A stretch of DNA of 46,567 nt from a virus. Below the pieces are notes generated by a model that was given only the letters and a program-made list of their open reading frames with translations, was not told the origin of the DNA and did not search any database. A program made the translations under genes and the position numbers. Below are positions 22,074-30,043 of this stretch, in pieces (the first letter of the stretch is position 1; every line of letters begins with the position of its first letter). The stretch spans positions 1 through 46,567 of the IMG/VR virus record IMGVR_UViG_3300042321_001593; one strand, 5' to 3'.

Positions 22074-23345
22074 ATGAACCTACTCTCCCTGAAAGTCCGC
22101 AACTTCCTGCGGATCGAAGCCGCCGAAATCACGCCCGACGGGGCGGTGGTCGAGATCAGCGGCGCCAACGAAGCCGGCAAGTCCTCGCTGCTCCGGGCGT
22201 TCGTGTGCGCCCTGTCGGGCAAGGATTCGATCCCGGCCGATCCCGTGCGCCACGGCGCCGACGAGGCGCTGATCGAAGTCGACCTCGACGAGCTGCGGAT
22301 CAAGCTCGTGATCCGGCCGGATCGCTCGACTGTTTTGACCGTCACCAACGCCGACGGCTTCAAGGCGAGCTCGCCCCAGAAGCTGCTCGACGGCCTGTAC
22401 TCCAAGCTGATCGACCCGCTCGCGTTCGCCCGCCTGTCCCCGAAGCAGCAGCGGGACACGGTCGCCGAGATGGCCGGTCTCTCGCAGATGCTCGACGAGC
22501 TGGCCTGCGCGGATGCCGAGGACCGGGACGCCCGCCGCGACGTGAACCGCGACCTCAAGGCCGCGCTGGCGCGCCTCGAAGCCATGCCCGAAGTGGCGGC
22601 CGTGGAGCCGGTCGACGTGTCGGCGACGCTGGCGGAGCTCCGGGCGGCGCGGGAATTCAATGCGGAAGCGGCGGCACGGTACGAGCGCCGTTCGCGGATG
22701 CGCAGTGACGAAACGCTGCAGCGCGAGAAGGCGGCGCGCAACCGCGCCGAGGCGGAGAACCTGCTACGTGCGGCCGAGGCTCTGGAAGTCGACGCCGACC
22801 GCATCGAAGAAGAGGCCGAGGCCATTGTCGTCCCGTCCAAGAGGGACGTCACGCCGCTCGAACGCCTCCTCGAAGACGCCGAGACGATCAACGCGCAGCA
22901 CCGCGCGTGGGCGGAGCGTGTGGGCGCCGTTGCGTTGGTCCAGAAGCTCGACACCGAATCACAGGGATTCACCTCCGCCCTCCTCGCCCGCGAAGCCGAG
23001 CGCAAGGCCGTCATCGAAGCCGCCGACCTGCCCATTCCGGGCCTCGGGTTCGGCGACGACTGCCTCACGTACGACGGCGTCCGGTTCGACCAGGCATCGA
23101 CGGCTGTGACCACCCGCGTGTGCACCGCGATCGCGATGGCGATGAGCGCGAAGATCCGCGTGCTGCTGGTGAAGGACTGGTCGCTGCTGGATCAGAAGAA
23201 CCGGCAGATCGTGACCGAGATGGCGGAACAGCGTGGGTACTTGGTTCTCGCCGAGACGGTCGACGAGTCGGGCGAAGTCGGCGTCTACATCGAAGAGGGG
23301 CGCGTGGTCGCGGTGAATGGGCAGGCGGTGGAGGTGGCCGCATGA
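22074..23345 (+). CDS. AAA/SMC-like phage ATPase (423 aa)
   Basis: ATG 22074. Walker A is 'GANEAGKSS' near residues 30-38. A coiled-coil region spans about residues 130-290. The C-terminal half has the sequence 'IRVLLVKDWSLLDQKNRQIV', in the place of Walker B and D-loop, but Asp is followed by Trp, not Glu, so the normal catalytic acid is missing or elsewhere. The layout is of RecF/SbcC-like phage ATPases that are common near recombination or replication genes. It is the first gene after attP. Confidence 0.75.
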   Translation: MNLLSLKVRNFLRIEAAEITPDGAVVEISGANEAGKSSLLRAFVCALSGKDSIPADPVRHGADEALIEVDLDELRIKLVIRPDRSTVLTVTNADGFKASSPQKLLDGLYSKLIDPLAFARLSPKQQRDTVAEMAGLSQMLDELACADAEDRDARRDVNRDLKAALARLEAMPEVAAVEPVDVSATLAELRAAREFNAEAAARYERRSRMRSDETLQREKAARNRAEAENLLRAAEALEVDADRIEEEAEAIVVPSKRDVTPLERLLEDAETINAQHRAWAERVGAVALVQKLDTESQGFTSALLAREAERKAVIEAADLPIPGLGFGDDCLTYDGVRFDQASTAVTTRVCTAIAMAMSAKIRVLLVKDWSLLDQKNRQIVTEMAEQRGYLVLAETVDESGEVGVYIEEGRVVAVNGQAVEVAA

Positions 23346-23575
23346 TTACCGCCCACTTCCAGAACGTCGGCCGCAGCAAGAAGTCATGGTCCGCCACACT
23401 CAAGGCGAACCCGCTCGACGTGGACGCCATCGAAGCCGCCGTAGCTCGCGAAGCGAAGCGCAACGGAGGGCTGATGTCGCGGCAGATTGGCGCCTGCATG
23501 GACGGTGGAGACACCGGATTCATCAGCGCCGGATTTCACACCGTGGGTCGCTTCAAGATCGGAGGCAATCCATGA
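23342..23575 (+). CDS. Early hypothetical protein (77 aa)
   Basis: ATG 23342 overlaps the ATPase stop. The protein starts 'MITAHFQNVGRSKKSWSATL', and its second half ('RQIGACMDGGDTGFISAGFH') is glycine-rich with a short strand pattern. Function unknown; coupled to both neighbours. Confidence 0.65.
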   Translation: MITAHFQNVGRSKKSWSATLKANPLDVDAIEAAVAREAKRNGGLMSRQIGACMDGGDTGFISAGFHTVGRFKIGGNP

Positions 23576-23844
23576 CCCTTCACGCCCGACCAAAGGCCCT
23601 TACCCCCAACGCGGCCGGCTTCATCTGCCTCGATCGGAGGTCGTGTTACGCGCAGATTTTGCTGGCGCTGAGCGACAACGAGGCGCTGCCGACCAAGTTC
23701 GAGACCCTTGAAGCGCGCCTCGACTTTGCGACGCAGTCGATCCGCGACAGCCTCGGTACGCTCTGCCTGCACGGCTTCGTGCGGCGGGTGCGCGGGGCGC
23801 ACTACGTGCGGACGTGGGGACAGATCCCGGGGGTGGACCAGTGA
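23572..23844 (+). CDS. Winged-helix-like small protein (90 aa)
   Basis: ATG 23572, coupled. 'CYAQILLALSDNEALPTKFE' followed by 'FATQSIRDSLGTLCLHGFVR' and a basic wing ('RRVRGAHYVRTWG') suggest a winged helix. Small proteins of this kind often regulate early genes or assist replication. Family not identified. Confidence 0.55.
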   Translation: MTLHARPKALTPNAAGFICLDRRSCYAQILLALSDNEALPTKFETLEARLDFATQSIRDSLGTLCLHGFVRRVRGAHYVRTWGQIPGVDQ

Positions 23845-24044
23845 TCCACTTGAGCCCCGAAGGCTTCGCCACCACCCTCGCCGCCTTCGTGTTCATCGTG
23901 GCGTTCATGGCCGTCCATGCGCGACGCCAGCGCCGCAACGAAGCCCGCGCGCAGTACCAGCGCGGCGAACAGAACGCGCACGTCGCGCGCCTCAAGGCCG
24001 ACGTGCTTGAAACCATCAACTGTGATGCCCGGAGGTTCTCATGA
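23841..24044 (+). CDS. Small single-TM protein (67 aa)
   Basis: GTG 23841, coupled. One N-terminal membrane segment (GFATTLAAFVFIVAFMAVHA) is followed by a basic cytoplasmic helix (RRQRRNEARAQYQRGEQN). Unknown function in a run of small early genes. Confidence 0.6.
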   Translation: MIHLSPEGFATTLAAFVFIVAFMAVHARRQRRNEARAQYQRGEQNAHVARLKADVLETINCDARRFS

Positions 24045-24337
24045 TCCGCGACGACGTATTCGCCCTCGCCGTCATGGCCGTCGTGTTCCTGGCGTGCACG
24101 TTCGCCGAGGCGCTGACGAAGCCGGTGGCGACGTGGGAGGATGACGCCATCGACCGCCGCATGGCCGAGGCTCAAACGGACGACCACCTCTGTGATGCCT
24201 GCGGACGCGTGAGCGTCGTGCGCGAACTCGTCACAGAGGTCGTCCGCGACGCTGGTCGGGTACGCGAGCGCTCCGCCTTGTTGCTCTGCGCGCGGTGTGC
24301 GGATGCCGTGAAGGTGCCGCGTACGGGGGTCGCGTGA
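24041..24337 (+). CDS. TM plus zinc-ribbon-like protein (98 aa)
   Basis: ATG 24041, coupled. An N-terminal hydrophobic segment (FALAVMAVVFLACTFAEALT) is followed by a metal-site pattern: 'CDACG' and 'CARCAD', each a Cys-x2-Cys pair. This would place a zinc ribbon on the membrane. No family known. Confidence 0.6.
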   Translation: MIRDDVFALAVMAVVFLACTFAEALTKPVATWEDDAIDRRMAEAQTDDHLCDACGRVSVVRELVTEVVRDAGRVRERSALLLCARCADAVKVPRTGVA

Positions 24338-24753
24338 TGCACGACGCGTCCATTGCCCCGGACGACAACGCCATGAACGAAGCGAAGGCACCAGGCATCT
24401 GCACACCGCACGGCACCGTCCGCATCGCCATGGAGGCGATTCTTGTTGCCTACTTCCAGCAACAGGCCAGCGAAGTCTCTGCACTGCTTCGGGCGAAAGC
24501 GGCAGAAACCAAGATCGCCACCCTCACCCGCGAGCGGGACGCGCTCAAAACCCAACTCGCGGCGGCACGTGAATTGATGGCCGAGGCCGCAACGGACATT
24601 AAGTACATGGTGAACGCCGAGTACCACGGCCCCGACGACGTACATCCGGCGATGCGTGCCAAGTACACACGCGACATGGAAATCGTTAGCCGACTCACCG
24701 CCGCCCTTACACAGCGGGACGCCGCCACGACGGAACGGGAGGGCGGCGTATGA
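24337..24753 (+). CDS. Coiled-coil early protein (138 aa)
   Basis: ATG 24337 shares one base with the previous stop. The central 60 residues have heptad spacing ('LLRAKAAETKIATLTRERDA', 'LKTQLAAARELMAEAATDIK'). Function unknown; one of several coiled-coil early proteins. Confidence 0.6.
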   Translation: MHDASIAPDDNAMNEAKAPGICTPHGTVRIAMEAILVAYFQQQASEVSALLRAKAAETKIATLTRERDALKTQLAAARELMAEAATDIKYMVNAEYHGPDDVHPAMRAKYTRDMEIVSRLTAALTQRDAATTEREGGV

Positions 24754-25238
24754 GTGACGCGAAGGATGTGCATGACACGCTGAAGGCCATCGCGTTCATG
24801 GTGCAGTGGAGCCCTGCCGGAGTGCAGGTCATTACCACTGATGCGCTAAAAGACATCCTTGACCACATCGACACCCTCACCCAAGAGTGTGCCGACCGAG
24901 CGGCGTGCGAAGCCTCGTTGACGGAGTGGAACGAGCAGCTCACCCGCGAGCGGGACGAGGCGAGGGAAGAGCGAGAGAACGTGTCGTCGCAACTGTGGGA
25001 CTGCATGGGAGAAAGGGATGGGCTTCGCAATCGTCTTGCAACGTGCGAAACGGCGTTAGCGGTGGTGCTCCCTTACGTGCGTGTAATCCGCGAGCCGCGA
25101 ATGGTCGATTCTATAGGAGAGATTCACGGGGATCGTGATCGCGTGTACCTAAATGGTATGGCGTTGCGATACCAACAATATAGCGCCGCCGTTTTGGACT
25201 TGCTTCGTACCGCCGCCCTAACACCGGAGGACGTATGA
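24750..25238 (+). CDS. Coiled-coil early protein (162 aa)
   Basis: ATG 24750, coupled. The middle ('EWNEQLTRERDEAREERENV', 'QLWDCMGERDGLRNRLATCE') is coiled-coil; the ends are small globular segments. The LTRERDE portion recalls the gene before, suggesting recent relatedness or shared ancestry of the two. Wobble positions here include more A/T than average, as in the neighbours up to 25465. Confidence 0.6.
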   Translation: MSDAKDVHDTLKAIAFMVQWSPAGVQVITTDALKDILDHIDTLTQECADRAACEASLTEWNEQLTRERDEAREERENVSSQLWDCMGERDGLRNRLATCETALAVVLPYVRVIREPRMVDSIGEIHGDRDRVYLNGMALRYQQYSAAVLDLLRTAALTPEDV

Positions 25239-25465
25239 CGGCCCCAACCTACTGCACGACCTGCGAGCAGACAGTCCACCCAACGCACCCGCACTCGTGT
25301 TTCTCGGCGGCGACGCTGCGAGAGCACAAAGAAGCCGAGCAGAAGGTGATTGCGGCGGCGAAGGTGTTTCGCGATTCAGCGCATTTGTCGTCTGAGTGGT
25401 ATACAGCAGTCGACAGGCTTGATGACGCCGTCGAAGCCCTCCGTGCGGTGGAGGGGGAGGTATGA
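25235..25465 (+). CDS. Small zinc-finger-like protein (76 aa)
   Basis: ATG 25235, coupled. 'YCTTCEQTVHPTHPHSCF' holds a Cys-x2-Cys plus further His/Cys that could bind zinc, followed by a helical tail ('HKEAEQKVIAAAKVFRDSAH'). Function unknown. Confidence 0.6.
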   Translation: MTAPTYCTTCEQTVHPTHPHSCFSAATLREHKEAEQKVIAAAKVFRDSAHLSSEWYTAVDRLDDAVEALRAVEGEV

Positions 25466-25593
25466 CGCGACTCGAACGTTTCTTGTGTGGTCTCGCGATT
25501 GGGTTCGCCATTGCGGTGGTCGTACGACCGCTACTGAACGAGTGGACGCCCAGCATCGTGGCGTGGTGCCGTCGCCAGGGGTGGGGCGTATGA
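25462..25593 (+). CDS. Short single-TM protein (43 aa)
   Basis: ATG 25462 overlaps the previous stop and its own stop overlaps the next ATG. It reads MTRLERFLCGLAIGFAIAVV and ends VAWCRRQGWGV. One membrane segment. Too short for standard ORF thresholds, but the overlaps on both sides support it. Confidence 0.6.
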   Translation: MTRLERFLCGLAIGFAIAVVVRPLLNEWTPSIVAWCRRQGWGV

Positions 25594-25895
25594 AGAGTTT
25601 CTTGCCGATGCTGCTCGGCTGCCTGCCCGACGTGCACACGATCGAAAACAGCATCAACGCGTATCACGTCGCGTGTCTTCGCCTCGATTGGACCGGCGCC
25701 GACGTGGTCGAGAAGCAGACGCACGCCGTCAACACGATCCGCGCCCGCGCCTTTGCGCTCGCGCGTCGGCTTGACGTCATCCCCGAAGAACACGCACGGC
25801 AGGCGGCCGAGATCGGCACGCTGCGCCGCGAACTCAAAGAAGCGCGCGCGCAGATCGCCGCGCTCACTGACGCTCAGATGATGAGGCGACCATGA
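25590..25895 (+). CDS. Early helical protein (101 aa)
   Basis: ATG 25590, coupled. Sequence is helical throughout with a C-terminal coiled coil ('AAEIGTLRRELKEARAQIAA'). No family recognised. Confidence 0.6.
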   Translation: MKSFLPMLLGCLPDVHTIENSINAYHVACLRLDWTGADVVEKQTHAVNTIRARAFALARRLDVIPEEHARQAAEIGTLRRELKEARAQIAALTDAQMMRRP

Positions 25896-26194
25896 CACCA
25901 CGGTTGATGACGAATGCGAGGGCGACCGATCCCGAGACTTCACACGAAGCGGCGGCCCGCATTACCACGAAACTCTCACGGCTGCAGGCGCGCGTGCTGG
26001 TCGCCGTCGCTGCGTTCGGCGAGCACGGCGCGACGGCGCGCGAAGTCGAGACGCTCGACGCGTTTGCCGATTGTGGGCCGAGCACCGTACGGAAGCGCCT
26101 CAGCGAACTTGCCACGGCGGAGCAGCTACAGACCGCGGGCAAGCGCGACGGCATGACGGTCTATGTGGCGCCAGCGCAGGAGCAAGCCGCATGA
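25892..26194 (+). CDS. Winged-helix protein (100 aa)
   Basis: ATG 25892, coupled. The region 'TDPETSHEAAARITTKLSRL', 'VLVAVAAFGEHGATAREVET' and 'CGPSTVRKRLSELATAEQLQ' is a standard winged-helix with a recognition helix. The wing 'TAGKRDGMTVYV' follows. Such early phage proteins often modulate promoters; the target is unknown. Confidence 0.65.
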   Translation: MTPRLMTNARATDPETSHEAAARITTKLSRLQARVLVAVAAFGEHGATAREVETLDAFADCGPSTVRKRLSELATAEQLQTAGKRDGMTVYVAPAQEQAA

Positions 26195-26571
26195 GCGTCG
26201 TGAGTGACCGCAAGACGCGCCCACGGCGCCCGTATGGCTTGCTTCCGGTGGCGCTGTTGCACCTGTTGGATGAGCAGAGCCCACAAAGCACCACCGCACT
26301 GGCGCAACGCCTGCCTGACCATTCGGCCAGTCAGATCCGCATTGCGCTCGGGCGCATGGCGCGCGTGCGCACGGTGTCCCGCTGCGAGGGAGGCTGGCAG
26401 ATCGGCGCGTGCGCCACGGTCCCGCGGGTGCCGCGCGCCAAGCCACCGGAATGGACGCCGGTCCCCTGGATTCACCCCATCCGGCGTCGCCTGCTCGGGC
26501 TGCCCGTGGCAACGCGCCAGGACGACACGCCGATCGATTACGCGCATCCAATGCGGGAGATGACCGCGTGA
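26191..26571 (+). CDS. Winged-helix-like protein (126 aa)
   Basis: ATG 26191, coupled. 'LPVALLHLLDEQSPQSTTAL' and 'HSASQIRIALGRMARVRTVS' make a winged-helix with a wing 'SRCEGGWQIGA'. The C-terminus is Pro-rich. Two consecutive winged-helix genes suggest a duplicated regulatory pair. Confidence 0.6.
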   Translation: MSVVSDRKTRPRRPYGLLPVALLHLLDEQSPQSTTALAQRLPDHSASQIRIALGRMARVRTVSRCEGGWQIGACATVPRVPRAKPPEWTPVPWIHPIRRRLLGLPVATRQDDTPIDYAHPMREMTA

Positions 26572-26828
26572 AAAACAAACTGTCCGACCTGAACGACATC
26601 CTGTTTGCCCAGCTCGAGCGCCTGACCGACGAGTCCCTCTCCACCGATGCGCTGGCGCTAGAGATCAGCCGCACGACCTCGGTCGTTCAGGTCGCCGACC
26701 GCATCGTGGACACCGCCGCGCTGCAGCTGGAAGGCGCCAAGCTGATCGCCGCTCACGGTGGCGCGATGAGCAAGCAACTCCCCGCCACCATGGCGTCGTC
26801 GAGCGGCACGAAGGAGCTCACGTCATGA
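26568..26828 (+). CDS. Early hypothetical protein (86 aa)
   Basis: GTG 26568, coupled. Starts 'MKNKLSDLNDILFAQLERLT', then 'EISRTTSVVQVADRIVDTAA'. It is like small helical phage proteins that mark the region before HNH or replication genes. Function unknown. Confidence 0.65.
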   Translation: MKNKLSDLNDILFAQLERLTDESLSTDALALEISRTTSVVQVADRIVDTAALQLEGAKLIAAHGGAMSKQLPATMASSSGTKELTS

Positions 26829-27667
26829 GGCGGGCCGCGATTCGATACAGCGAAGACGAGCTGACGTTCGTCTTTACCAACCGCGACTTGCCCCGTGCAA
26901 CCCTTCGGTATGCATTTGCCGCCAATTTTGGCCGCGACGACGTGAGTGTCGCCCACATCAAAGCGCTCTGTACCCGTAAAGGCTGGACGACGGCACGCGA
27001 ACGCTTTACAGAGGATGGCGACGCGATACTCTGTAGGCTATTTGCCGATATGCCGACGGCGCAGGTTGCAGCGCTGCTCGGTCGTTCCGTCGCGTCGGTC
27101 ATCGGCCGAGCGCGGAAACTTGGATTGCGGAAGTCGCCGGAATACTTGGCGACGCCGGCCGCTGGGCGTTTGCAGCGCGGAAGTACGATCGGCGAGGCGA
27201 CGAGGTACCCGAAGGGTTCGCAACCGTTGAACAAGGGGGTCAAGCGGCCGGAAGGATGGTCGCCAGGGCGCATGAGCCACACGCAGTACAAGAAGGCGCA
27301 ATCGCCGCGCAACTGGCGTCCGATTGGAAGCGTGCGCGTCATCAAGGGCTACCAGTTCACCAAGATTGCCGACGAACGCATGGTGTCGTGGGTTCACAAT
27401 TGGCGGCAAACGCACATCGTGAAGTGGGAAGCCGTGAACGGGCCGATCCCGGAGGGGTTCGCGCTCAAGAGCCTCGACGGAAACCGGCTCAATACCGACG
27501 CGAGCAACTGGACGTGCGTGCCTCGTGGCGTCCTGCCACGGCTGAACGGCGGGCGCGGCAAGCGGCTGGGCTACGACGCCGCGCCCTCCGAACTCAAGCC
27601 AATCCTGCTCACGGCCGCGAAGCTCAGGCACGCCGTGACGCAGCGGCGCACGAAGGCGGCCGTATGA
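26825..27667 (+). CDS. HNH endonuclease with N-terminal HTH (280 aa)
   Basis: ATG 26825, coupled. Residues about 65-105 form an HTH ('ILCRLFADMPTAQVAALLGR'). The HNH core is 'RQTHIVKWEAVNGPIPEGFA' followed by 'SLDGNRLNTDASNWTCVPRG', a phage variant in which the second His of typical HNH is replaced by Ser/Lys. It may be a free-standing homing enzyme or a packaging/recombination nuclease. The variant is common in phage genomes by memory. Confidence 0.75.
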   Translation: MRRAAIRYSEDELTFVFTNRDLPRATLRYAFAANFGRDDVSVAHIKALCTRKGWTTARERFTEDGDAILCRLFADMPTAQVAALLGRSVASVIGRARKLGLRKSPEYLATPAAGRLQRGSTIGEATRYPKGSQPLNKGVKRPEGWSPGRMSHTQYKKAQSPRNWRPIGSVRVIKGYQFTKIADERMVSWVHNWRQTHIVKWEAVNGPIPEGFALKSLDGNRLNTDASNWTCVPRGVLPRLNGGRGKRLGYDAAPSELKPILLTAAKLRHAVTQRRTKAAV

Positions 27668-27876
27668 TCGCCACCCGGGCAGAGCTTGAGCGCGCCATTC
27701 GCGACGCGAAGGCGATCGCGGCACGACTTCCGTTTTCCACACCGAGCGCGAAAACCGAGCGGGAACAGATCGCCGGCGTGCTCGTCAATCTTGCCGACTT
27801 CGCGCAACGGTTTGCCGATCGCGCCGCGGCCGAACCGCGCCTCGGCGCTCAAGCGTTTCCGAAGGGGGACACATGA
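27664..27876 (+). CDS. Small early protein, possible paralogue of next gene (70 aa)
   Basis: ATG 27664, coupled. 'AKAIAARLPFSTPSAKTERE' then 'IAGVLVNLADFAQRFADRAA'. The next gene has the same two-helix order with 'TIGERADLANVLEELIDFAR', so the two may be a duplicated pair. Function unknown. Confidence 0.6.
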   Translation: MIATRAELERAIRDAKAIAARLPFSTPSAKTEREQIAGVLVNLADFAQRFADRAAAEPRLGAQAFPKGDT

Positions 27877-28073
27877 TCCACACCGAAGAACAACGCGACG
27901 CCGTGCTCCGGTTCGCCCGCCGGCACCGGGACCGACTGCGCGTGCCGACGCTTCCGCTCACCATCGGCGAGCGGGCCGACTTGGCGAACGTGCTGGAAGA
28001 GCTGATTGACTTCGCTCGCGGGATTCCCGTCGCGACCGCCGCCGTCAACCGCAACAGGGCGGGCGCCGTATGA
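27873..28073 (+). CDS. Small early protein, possible paralogue of previous gene (66 aa)
   Basis: ATG 27873, coupled. 'RFARRHRDRLRVPTLPLTIG' then 'DLANVLEELIDFARGIPVAT'. Shares the E-R-x2-(I/L)A-x-VL-x2-L-x-DFA core with 27664-27876. Function unknown. Confidence 0.6.
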   Translation: MIHTEEQRDAVLRFARRHRDRLRVPTLPLTIGERADLANVLEELIDFARGIPVATAAVNRNRAGAV

Positions 28074-29059
28074 ACTGGGTGCGCGTTGCTACCAAGATGA
28101 AAGGCGACCCGAGCATCGGCAAAATTGCCGCCGACTGTAAGGTGCGCGTCGAGCACGCCGTCGGCCTCGTGTGCTGCGTGCTGATGGAGTTTCCCGATCA
28201 CGCCCGCGACGGCGACACGGCGGCGATTCCCGACGTCGTGCTCGAACAGTGGGCGATGTGGTCGGGCAAGGCCGGCACGTTCGCCGCGGCGTTCCGCGCG
28301 CACCTCTGCGACAACACGGGGCTCGTGCGCGCATGGGATCGACACAACGGCAACGCGCTGCGGAAGGCCGAATCCGACATCGAACGGAAGCGCGCGGCGC
28401 GGGAACAGCGCGAAAACGGCGCCAAAACGGCGCGCGCCGAATCAGCGCCGTCCGCGCGCCAAAACACGGCACGGCGCCAAAACGGTCAGGTAGACGAGAC
28501 GAGACGAGACGTAACTACTACACCGGAGGCCGGTGTAGCAGTTAGCGCGCGGGACGCGGAACGCCCGCCGGTCGCCGATCATCCGGTCGCGTACCGCCAA
28601 CAACTCGACGACCTGCGCGCCGCCGGCCTGCCGCACGAACGGGCCGCCCTCGACGCCCTGCTCGCGCACCATCCGTCGCCCGACGTGCTCGTGCTCGAAC
28701 TGCACGCGACGGCCTCGGGGTTGCATGTCGTGCGTGGGGTGAACACCGGCCGCGCCGCCGACATTGCCGACGTGATGCGGGCGGTCGCCGAGATGGCGGC
28801 CAGCGCCAAGCCGTTCAGCGTCTCGCTGTTCCGCGGTTTCGCGCGCCGCGTGGCCGACCGACCACCCGAGCCGGCGAGCGCCGAAGAACGGGAGGCCGCA
28901 CGACTCGCCCGCGAAATTGCCGCTCGCCAGCCGGCCGTCGTCGTGGAAAAGCCACGCACGGACGAGGAGCGGGAGGCCCTGCGGGTGCAGCGCGAGGCCG
29001 CAATGGCGCAGTTCCGTGCCGAGTTCCAGCGGTACAACCCGCAGCCGGTGGCGGCATGA
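28070..29059 (+). CDS. Replication-initiator-like protein (329 aa)
   Basis: ATG 28070, coupled. The N-terminus 'MNWVRVATKMKGDPSIGKIA' and 'HAVGLVCCVLMEFPDHARDG' with a Trp-rich following segment is the pattern of phage replisome organisers that have a winged-helix N-terminal domain. A linker (residues 105-160) rich in Arg/Gln/Ala precedes a second helical domain ('HERAALDALLAHHPSPDVLV', 'DVMRAVAEMAASAKPFSVSL'). Likely recruits the host helicase to the origin; the origin itself was not located. Confidence 0.55.
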   Translation: MNWVRVATKMKGDPSIGKIAADCKVRVEHAVGLVCCVLMEFPDHARDGDTAAIPDVVLEQWAMWSGKAGTFAAAFRAHLCDNTGLVRAWDRHNGNALRKAESDIERKRAAREQRENGAKTARAESAPSARQNTARRQNGQVDETRRDVTTTPEAGVAVSARDAERPPVADHPVAYRQQLDDLRAAGLPHERAALDALLAHHPSPDVLVLELHATASGLHVVRGVNTGRAADIADVMRAVAEMAASAKPFSVSLFRGFARRVADRPPEPASAEEREAARLAREIAARQPAVVVEKPRTDEEREALRVQREAAMAQFRAEFQRYNPQPVAA

Positions 29060-29250
29060 ACACGATCTGCCTCACCAGCGGCAAGCAGCAGTTCGCCACC
29101 GCCAAGGCGGCCAAGGCGTCTCTGCTTTCCAAACACAATCGCCGGAAGCACGGCGGGCCGAAGTACACGTACCGATGCCCGGCGTGCGGAGCCGTGCACC
29201 TCACGCGCGTTGCCCCTGAACAGATCCGGCGATCGAGGAGATCGGCATGA
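29056..29250 (+). CDS. Small zinc-ribbon-like protein (64 aa)
   Basis: ATG 29056, coupled. 'YRCPACGAVHLTR' contains Cys-x2-Cys and a following His, with a basic preceding region ('KASLLSKHNRRKHGGPKYTY'). Likely nucleic-acid binding. Short early phage zinc proteins of this type are common. Confidence 0.65.
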   Translation: MNTICLTSGKQQFATAKAAKASLLSKHNRRKHGGPKYTYRCPACGAVHLTRVAPEQIRRSRRSA

Positions 29251-29657
29251 GCCCGCGCAAATTCGTGTACCGCCCGCAACAGCGCGGCGCCAAGCCCGCC
29301 GCGGAGCTCCCGATGGCAAAGGGCCGGAAGCGTTCCGCCGAGGAGCGCATGAATAAGGGCGAGACCCGCTACGCGCAGATCCTCACGGCGCGACAGGCGG
29401 CCGGTCTGGTCTCGGCGTGGTGGTACGAGGGGATGAGCTGGCGACTCGCCGATGAGACGCACTACCGGCCCGATTTCGTCGTGCTGTTGCCGGACGGGGC
29501 GCTTGAGCTGCACGAGGTCAAGGCGGCGAGCGGCGACAGCGACTTCGGGGCGACGCCCGAAGCGTGGGTCAAGCTCAAGGTCGTGGCCGAACACGCGCCG
29601 TTTCCGGTGGTCGTCGTCTGGCAGAAGGGTGGCGCGTGGCAGGAGCGGCGGGTATGA
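29247..29657 (+). CDS. DUF1064-type PD-(D/E)xK nuclease-like protein (136 aa)
   Basis: ATG 29247, coupled. It contains 'NKGETRYAQILTARQ', 'YRPDFVVLLPDGALELHEVK', giving the family order Glu, PD-x-V, E-x-K, where the PD...E-x-K set coordinates metal. The family resembles phage resolvases or recombination nucleases that process branched DNA. It lies right after the replication genes, consistent with such a role. Confidence 0.75.
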   Translation: MSPRKFVYRPQQRGAKPAAELPMAKGRKRSAEERMNKGETRYAQILTARQAAGLVSAWWYEGMSWRLADETHYRPDFVVLLPDGALELHEVKAASGDSDFGATPEAWVKLKVVAEHAPFPVVVVWQKGGAWQERRV

Positions 29658-30043
29658 CCCGCCCCATCACCCGCGTCATCCGCTTGCGCGTCATCCGGCA
29701 CCGGATCGCGTGCAAGTTCCTCTGGCGCTACCTGACCGATCACTACGACCTGACCGTGCCGCAGGTCATCAAGGTCCGGCCAACGGCGCTAGAGCTTGGC
29801 CTCAAGCCGCGCACCATGCGGAGAGCGCTGGCGTTGCTCGTCGAGCACCGGTATCTCGACGCCGTCGTACTGCCGACCGAGGGGACGCCAGGCGAGTATA
29901 TCGCTGGCCCCCGTGCCTACCGGCTGCCACCGGCGACCGTGCCTGTCCCGAAAACACGGCGGGGCCACAAGGGGCCGCTGCCGCACCCCGACCAGCTACC
30001 GCTTGGCATACAAACGCGCGAGGGTGTGGACTATGCCGCGTAA
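29654..30043 (+). CDS. Winged-helix-like protein (129 aa)
   Basis: ATG 29654, coupled. 'VRPTALELGLKPRTMRRALA' and 'LLVEHRYLDAVVLPTEGTPG' give helix-turn-helix plus wing. It ends with an 11-base overlap into the methyltransferase gene. May regulate late genes, since it is the last small protein before the packaging genes, but this is inference. Confidence 0.6.
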   Translation: MTRPITRVIRLRVIRHRIACKFLWRYLTDHYDLTVPQVIKVRPTALELGLKPRTMRRALALLVEHRYLDAVVLPTEGTPGEYIAGPRAYRLPPATVPVPKTRRGHKGPLPHPDQLPLGIQTREGVDYAA

